Shown piece by piece: positions 63,170 to 64,000 of a stretch of 64,000 bases of DNA. Below the pieces are notes generated by a model. That model did not search any database. It saw nothing but the letters and a program-made list of their open reading frames with translations, and was not told where the DNA came from. Position 1 is the first letter of the stretch, and each line of letters starts with the position of its first letter. Where the stretch lies: the NCBI RefSeq assembly GCF_003590775.1, contig NZ_QYUM01000003.1, positions 126,501 to 190,500 on the forward strand, given 5' to 3'. The translations under genes and the position numbers were made by a program. The DNA is from Sphingomonas cavernae. Its GTDB lineage: Bacteria; Pseudomonadota; Alphaproteobacteria; Sphingomonadales; Sphingomonadaceae.

Positions 63170-63325
63170 AAGCAATGGTGCCATCCTGCGGGACGTCACC
63201 ATAACTCTTTGTCTGCACATCTTTTTCCCCTGGAATTTTGGCTAATTTTGGCACCATGGGTTTTGCGACAGTGCCATGGCCGGCTGCGCGCGGCGGAAAT
63301 GCTTGTCCTTTCTGGCACCGGTTTT
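63170..63325. other. Candidate oriT region upstream of the relaxase
   Basis: ATGGTGCCA at 63175-63183 is an exact inverted match to 63249-63257. Related TGGCAC-type words recur at about 63270 and 63313. The stretch is AT-richer than its flanks and ends 56 bases before the relaxase start, where oriT is often found. The nick site cannot be assigned by eye. Confidence 0.4.
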
Positions 63326-63380
63326 CAGCCGCTTGAATGCGGCCCATGCTGGCTGCCCACCCCCTCAAAACAGGTTCGCC

Positions 63381-64000
63381 ATGAGCAACGAAGACGAGTT
63401 CGAACCGCGCCTTGGCCGCATGCGCGCCCGCACCGGTAATCACGGCTGCAAATATCTTCACCGCGTCCTCGCTGCCGCCAACCTCGCACGCGGTGGCAGC
63501 GCGATGCCGGGCGGTCGAACCCGCCGCTTCGACGGCAGCCGGATCGGACGCGGTGCGGGCATCGGGCGCGTGCTCGCGAGCCGCGACAGGTATGCCGCAT
63601 TCCGCCAGCGCCGCGTCATCATCAAGTCGCGCATCGTGAAACTCGCGGGCAAGGGGCTCGCCGGCGCGCGTGCCCATCTTCGTTATATCGAGCGCGACGG
63701 CACGACGCGGGGTGGCGGGCGCGGCGAGCTCTACGGTGCGGACAGCGACAAGGTCGACGGCAGGGCCTTCCTCGACAGGGGCGCTCAAGACCGCCACCAG
63801 TTCCGCTTCATCGTCTCCCCGGAAGACGGCGCCGAATATGAAGATCTGAAACCGCTCACGCGCCGGCTGATGGCCCGCATGGAAGAAGATCTCGGGACAA
63901 AGCTCGACTGGGTGGCGGTCGATCATTTCAATACCGGTCATCCCCACACTCATATCGTGGTGCGTGGGCGTGACGATCGGGGCAAGGATCTGATCATTGC
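63381..64000 (+). CDS. VirD2-like relaxase (3' end outside window)
   Basis: The first 206 codons of a MobP-type relaxase that would nick oriT and lead DNA into the recipient. MSNEDEFEPRLGRMRARTG, a basic region, KLAGKGLAGARAHLRYIERD, HQFRFIVSPEDGAEYEDL and the three-His metal motif HFNTGHPHTHIVVRG. The DUF3363-type relaxases of proteobacterial integrative elements begin this way. No stop before the window end. ATG 63381 follows the oriT-like region. Confidence 0.9.
   Translation, partial: MSNEDEFEPRLGRMRARTGNHGCKYLHRVLAAANLARGGSAMPGGRTRRFDGSRIGRGAGIGRVLASRDRYAAFRQRRVIIKSRIVKLAGKGLAGARAHLRYIERDGTTRGGGRGELYGADSDKVDGRAFLDRGAQDRHQFRFIVSPEDGAEYEDLKPLTRRLMARMEEDLGTKLDWVAVDHFNTGHPHTHIVVRGRDDRGKDLII

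Noticed and set aside
1-64000. tRNA or rRNA genes, including a tRNA attachment site near the integrase
   Set aside because: I scanned for T-loop and anticodon-arm patterns and found no credible candidate.

Overview
The window looks like a GC-rich alphaproteobacterium of the Sphingomonadales (Sphingobium, Novosphingobium or Sphingopyxis-like). This rests on strong G/C preference at third codon positions, a sphingomonad-type TonB-dependent receptor, and a familiar sphingomonad accessory set: LuxR-type HTH with a C-terminal membrane helix, DUF736, a ParB-like protein of the integrative-element type, and ArdC. It is an inference from gene content; there is no rRNA or tRNA to confirm it.

Region 1 (1-13.7 kb) is a catabolic cluster organised around CoA chemistry. 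It has an EntE/DhbE-type aryl-AMP ligase, an alpha/beta hydrolase, an SDR, a CaiB-type CoA transferase coupled to an HMG-CoA-lyase-like enzyme, a TonB-dependent receptor and a TetR regulator. An operon of SMP-30 lactonase, VOC protein, small protein, aryl-CoA-type FAD monooxygenase and truncated MFS transporter follows. Four copies of an operator with core GTCA-N6-TGAC sit in front of the divergent and single transcription units, which makes this look like one regulon controlled by the TetR protein. The substrate is unknown; an aromatic acid handled as its CoA thioester is the best guess.

Region 2 (13.3-18.4 kb) is scrap: the MFS gene is cut by a defective IS3/IS407-like element, followed by a second IS3 fragment, a truncated XRE regulator, a multiply frameshifted GH97 glucosidase and the tail of a TraA relaxase.

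Region 3 (18.4-33.7 kb) is a two-partner secretion locus: TpsB transporter, a small membrane protein, a broken DUF746 gene and a 3,444-residue TpsA/CdiA-like protein with a C-terminal toxin. Its immunity gene overlaps by ATGA. Downstream is an orphan cassette (Ntox50-type toxin plus immunity gene) joined to a 288-bp copy of the main tpsA gene, then a third decayed module carrying another tpsA copy.

Region 4 (33.7-50 kb) is mixed: DUF937 and DUF3597 proteins, an OmpR-type regulator, a BTLCP cysteine protease, an SRPBCC protein, a RadC-like module with a LuxR-type regulator, a thermonuclease, and an Lrp regulator divergent from a fused indolepyruvate ferredoxin oxidoreductase and an acyl-CoA dehydrogenase. 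A truncated hydrolase fused to a LOTUS-domain remnant closes it.

Region 5 (50.2-54.0 kb, minus strand) is the most striking: three genes overlapping by ATGA that match the Detocs anti-phage architecture. They are a TPR/histidine-kinase sensor (two frameshifts here), a stand-alone receiver, and a receiver fused to a nucleoside-phosphorylase-fold effector. Region 6 (54.2-64 kb) is the start of an integrative and conjugative or mobilizable element: tyrosine integrase, ArdC, ParB-like protein, DUF736, HTH protein, TraF peptidase, lytic transglycosylase, a strongly structured leader, an oriT-like region and a VirD2-like relaxase cut by the window end.
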